Shown here one piece after another: positions 37,430 through 38,571 of a DNA stretch of 38,571 bases. The stretch is from assembly GCA_028868335.1 (NCBI GenBank), contig JAGWUU010000003.1:1-38571 (forward strand). Direction: 5' to 3'. This DNA is from Sphingomonadales bacterium. Its GTDB lineage: Bacteria > Pseudomonadota > Alphaproteobacteria > Sphingomonadales > Sphingomonadaceae. Position numbers and translations under genes: made by a program. Below the pieces are notes generated by a model. It made no database searches. It was not told the DNA's origin and saw nothing but the letters and a program-made list of their open reading frames with translations. Each line of letters starts with the position of its first letter. The first letter of the stretch is position 1.

Positions 37430-37696
37430 TTAATCCAGTCCGGTTTCGAGGCGCGCTTTGCTGACGAGGTTCGCCATTTCGCGGAACGTGTCGGCCAGTT
37501 CCTTTCGCCGCTCCTTCGACTTCGGGAGCCGGAACGTCACGGCGCTGCGGTCATCGTCGGCGGGAGGATGGTGCAGCCTGTCGCTGCTATGCAGGATCAT
37601 CTGGACGGCGCTATAGACCAACCCGGTGTTGCTCTCCTTCTCGATCAGCAACACTTCTGGGGTCAGTTCCTGACTGTAGACGTTAATTCGCATCAT
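37430..37696 (-). CDS. Hypothetical protein (88 aa)
   Basis: ATG 37694-37696 overlaps the preceding gene. The product starts MMRINVYSQELTPEVLLIEK and contains VQMILHSSDRLHHPPADDDR, then VTFRLPKSKERRKELADTFR. It looks like a compact alpha/beta protein with a helical end. Family unknown. It sits in the middle of the right minus-strand block. Confidence 0.6.
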   Translation of the reverse strand: MMRINVYSQELTPEVLLIEKESNTGLVYSAVQMILHSSDRLHHPPADDDRSAVTFRLPKSKERRKELADTFREMANLVSKARLETGLD

Positions 37697-37979
37697 CGTT
37701 CTCCTTCATCGCTTCGTGAGCGCGGATAGCTGCGGCTGTTTGCGTTTTCCGCGCGGCTTCGGTCCATGGCTCAGCCCAGCCATCGACCACTTCGAGGCGA
37801 GTTTTCAGGCGTTCAATCACGGCTTCGATGGCGGGATTTTTAGCATAGAGAGGAGTTTCTTCCCATCCCCAACCAAGCAACTGGTGGTGTGCTGCATCCC
37901 GATGCTCGTGAATATAATGTTGGCCATCGGGGCCATCATACATCCATGCGAGCGGCGTCAACTCGTCGTTCGTGGTCAT
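37683..37979 (-). CDS. Hypothetical protein (98 aa)
   Basis: ATG 37977-37979 is one base after the XF1762-family stop. The product starts MTTNDELTPLAWMYDGPDGQ and continues HYIHEHRDAAHHQLLGWGWE, then ETPLYAKNPAIEAVIERLKT. The W-M-Y and ETPLYA elements are typical of small phage proteins near replication or accessory genes; the function is not known to me. Confidence 0.65.
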   Translation of the reverse strand: MTTNDELTPLAWMYDGPDGQHYIHEHRDAAHHQLLGWGWEETPLYAKNPAIEAVIERLKTRLEVVDGWAEPWTEAARKTQTAAAIRAHEAMKENDDAN

Positions 37980-37980
37980 G

Positions 37981-38457
37981 TCAGGTGGTCCTTTCAAACA
38001 GCAGTTTCGGTTCGGTCGGGTGCTTGTCGTCACGCAATCGAGATGCCCGCGACCACGACCCGCCCGCCGTCTCTGCGATGCACTTCCACCCAGCAGCGGC
38101 GAGCGATGTTCCCGGCTCGCGCTTCAAAATGTATGTGCCGATCCGGGTGTAGCCGAGCGCGAACGCGGCGCGGGCGGCGCGGCCATAGAGGAATGAGGGG
38201 GCATTCGGCGTTCCATCGGTGCAGAGCCGGGTCACTTCCAAGGTGCGCCCATCATCGCGCCGACGTGCGACAGGCCGGCCGACGATCACGACGCCGACTA
38301 GCGCCTCGTCGAGAATGGCCCCAATACTGAACTTGTGGCCGACTGGCGGGGTGTGATGCCGGTGATGCTGGCGCACGAACTCAGCTGCTTCCGCGAAGTC
38401 GAGAGGGACGGCGCGAAGTCCCACCCCTCCCCCCTGCGAGACAGCGGGGCGCGTCAT
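37981..38457 (-). CDS. XF1762-family (GNAT-like) phage protein
   Basis: The 158-residue product has FAEAAEFVRQHHRHHTPPVG, LVGVVIVGRPVARRRDDGRT then LEVTRLCTDGTPNAPSFLYG, and ILKREPGTSLAAAGWKCIAE. These are the hallmarks of the XF1762 family, small phage-encoded proteins with an acetyltransferase-like fold. The substrate is unknown. ATGA overlap with the partial gene upstream. Confidence 0.85.
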   Translation of the reverse strand: MTRPAVSQGGGVGLRAVPLDFAEAAEFVRQHHRHHTPPVGHKFSIGAILDEALVGVVIVGRPVARRRDDGRTLEVTRLCTDGTPNAPSFLYGRAARAAFALGYTRIGTYILKREPGTSLAAAGWKCIAETAGGSWSRASRLRDDKHPTEPKLLFERTT

Positions 38458-38571
38458 GCAGCTTCACCCGCGCACCACAGCCCGCATTCCGCGTCCATTT
38501 CTGGATCATCATCGAACAGGCCACCTGCGAACAGATCGGGTTGGCGCTGCACGTCGCGGATCAATTCGGCG
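38454..38571 (-). CDS. Partial gene at right edge (C-terminal 38 residues)
   Basis: The C-terminal end of a protein enters from the right edge and stops at 38454-38456, overlapping the XF1762-family ATG. The visible part contains AELIRDVQRQPDLFAGGLFD, then DDPEMDAECGLWCAGEAA. The frame and the ATGA junction support translation. The protein is too incomplete to identify. Confidence 0.55.
   Translation of the reverse strand, partial: AELIRDVQRQPDLFAGGLFDDDPEMDAECGLWCAGEAA

Noticed and set aside
1-38571. Circular joining of the two partial end genes
   Set aside because: Reading the left partial protein onward into the right edge gives a different frame from the right partial gene and meets a stop after about 20 codons, so the two ends do not join directly as one gene.

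Overview
The window is almost entirely the genome of a contractile-tailed (myovirus-type) temperate phage or prophage of an alphaproteobacterium. The high GC content, the gene style and the gene set (XF1762-family protein, VirE-type replication protein, DUF1073/DUF2213/DUF2184 head module, DUF3383 sheath) suggest a sphingomonad-like host. This is inference from composition and protein families; no host gene is visible. No integrase, att site or tRNA gene was recognised, so integration state cannot be decided. Both window ends fall inside minus-strand genes.

Layout. (1) 1-1171, minus strand: a compact operon of five small overlapping genes, then a 60-bp-repeat protein that runs off the left edge. 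(2) 1172-2735: the immunity region, with an S24/LexA-like repressor and a lipoprotein leftward and a Cro-like regulator rightward. A palindrome TAGCA-N4-TGCTA occurs at three places, two at the repressor/Cro junction and one in front of the left small-gene operon. (3) 2732-4317: tiny overlapping early genes, many encoding single-span membrane peptides, with one membrane gene (2922-3215) reversed inside them. (4) 4314-8323: replication module with a zinc-ribbon DEAH helicase, an HNH-AP2 endonuclease, a VRR-NUC nuclease, an unknown protein and a VirE-type P-loop replication protein. It is followed by an AT-richer non-coding segment (8324-8647) holding ten copies of TGTCCAC(C/T)A, a candidate replication origin.

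(5) 8648-13560: a small membrane protein, a zinc-finger protein, small and large terminase, portal and SPP1-gp7/Mu-F-like head protein. (6) 13608-18590: a cassette of appendage, fibre and carbohydrate-binding-like genes placed inside the head module. (7) 18613-24064: DUF2213 protease/scaffold, cement protein, DUF2184 major capsid, DUF4054 and other head-tail joining proteins. (8) 24065-33541: sheath, tube, tail assembly chaperone with a well-formed -1 frameshift site, short tape measure with tail lysozyme, and a small Pam3-like baseplate (gp25-like wedge, gpJ-like, DUF2612, spike, DUF6983 plug) ending in a fibre gene. (9) 33538-35482: lysis module with two small membrane proteins, a SAR-type endolysin, a DUF6527 protein and an i-spanin with an o-spanin gene wholly embedded in another frame. 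(10) 35489-38571, minus strand: small accessory genes, with an internal promoter overlain by a perfect palindrome at 36191-36209.

Neighbouring genes are mostly joined by ATGA, GTGA or TGATG overlaps, which shows long operons and translational coupling. In the model the sequence supports, the repressor holds both the right early operon and the left small-gene operon off. Induction turns on the replication genes, then packaging, head, tail and lysis genes are read rightward. The right-end minus-strand genes form a separately controlled block.
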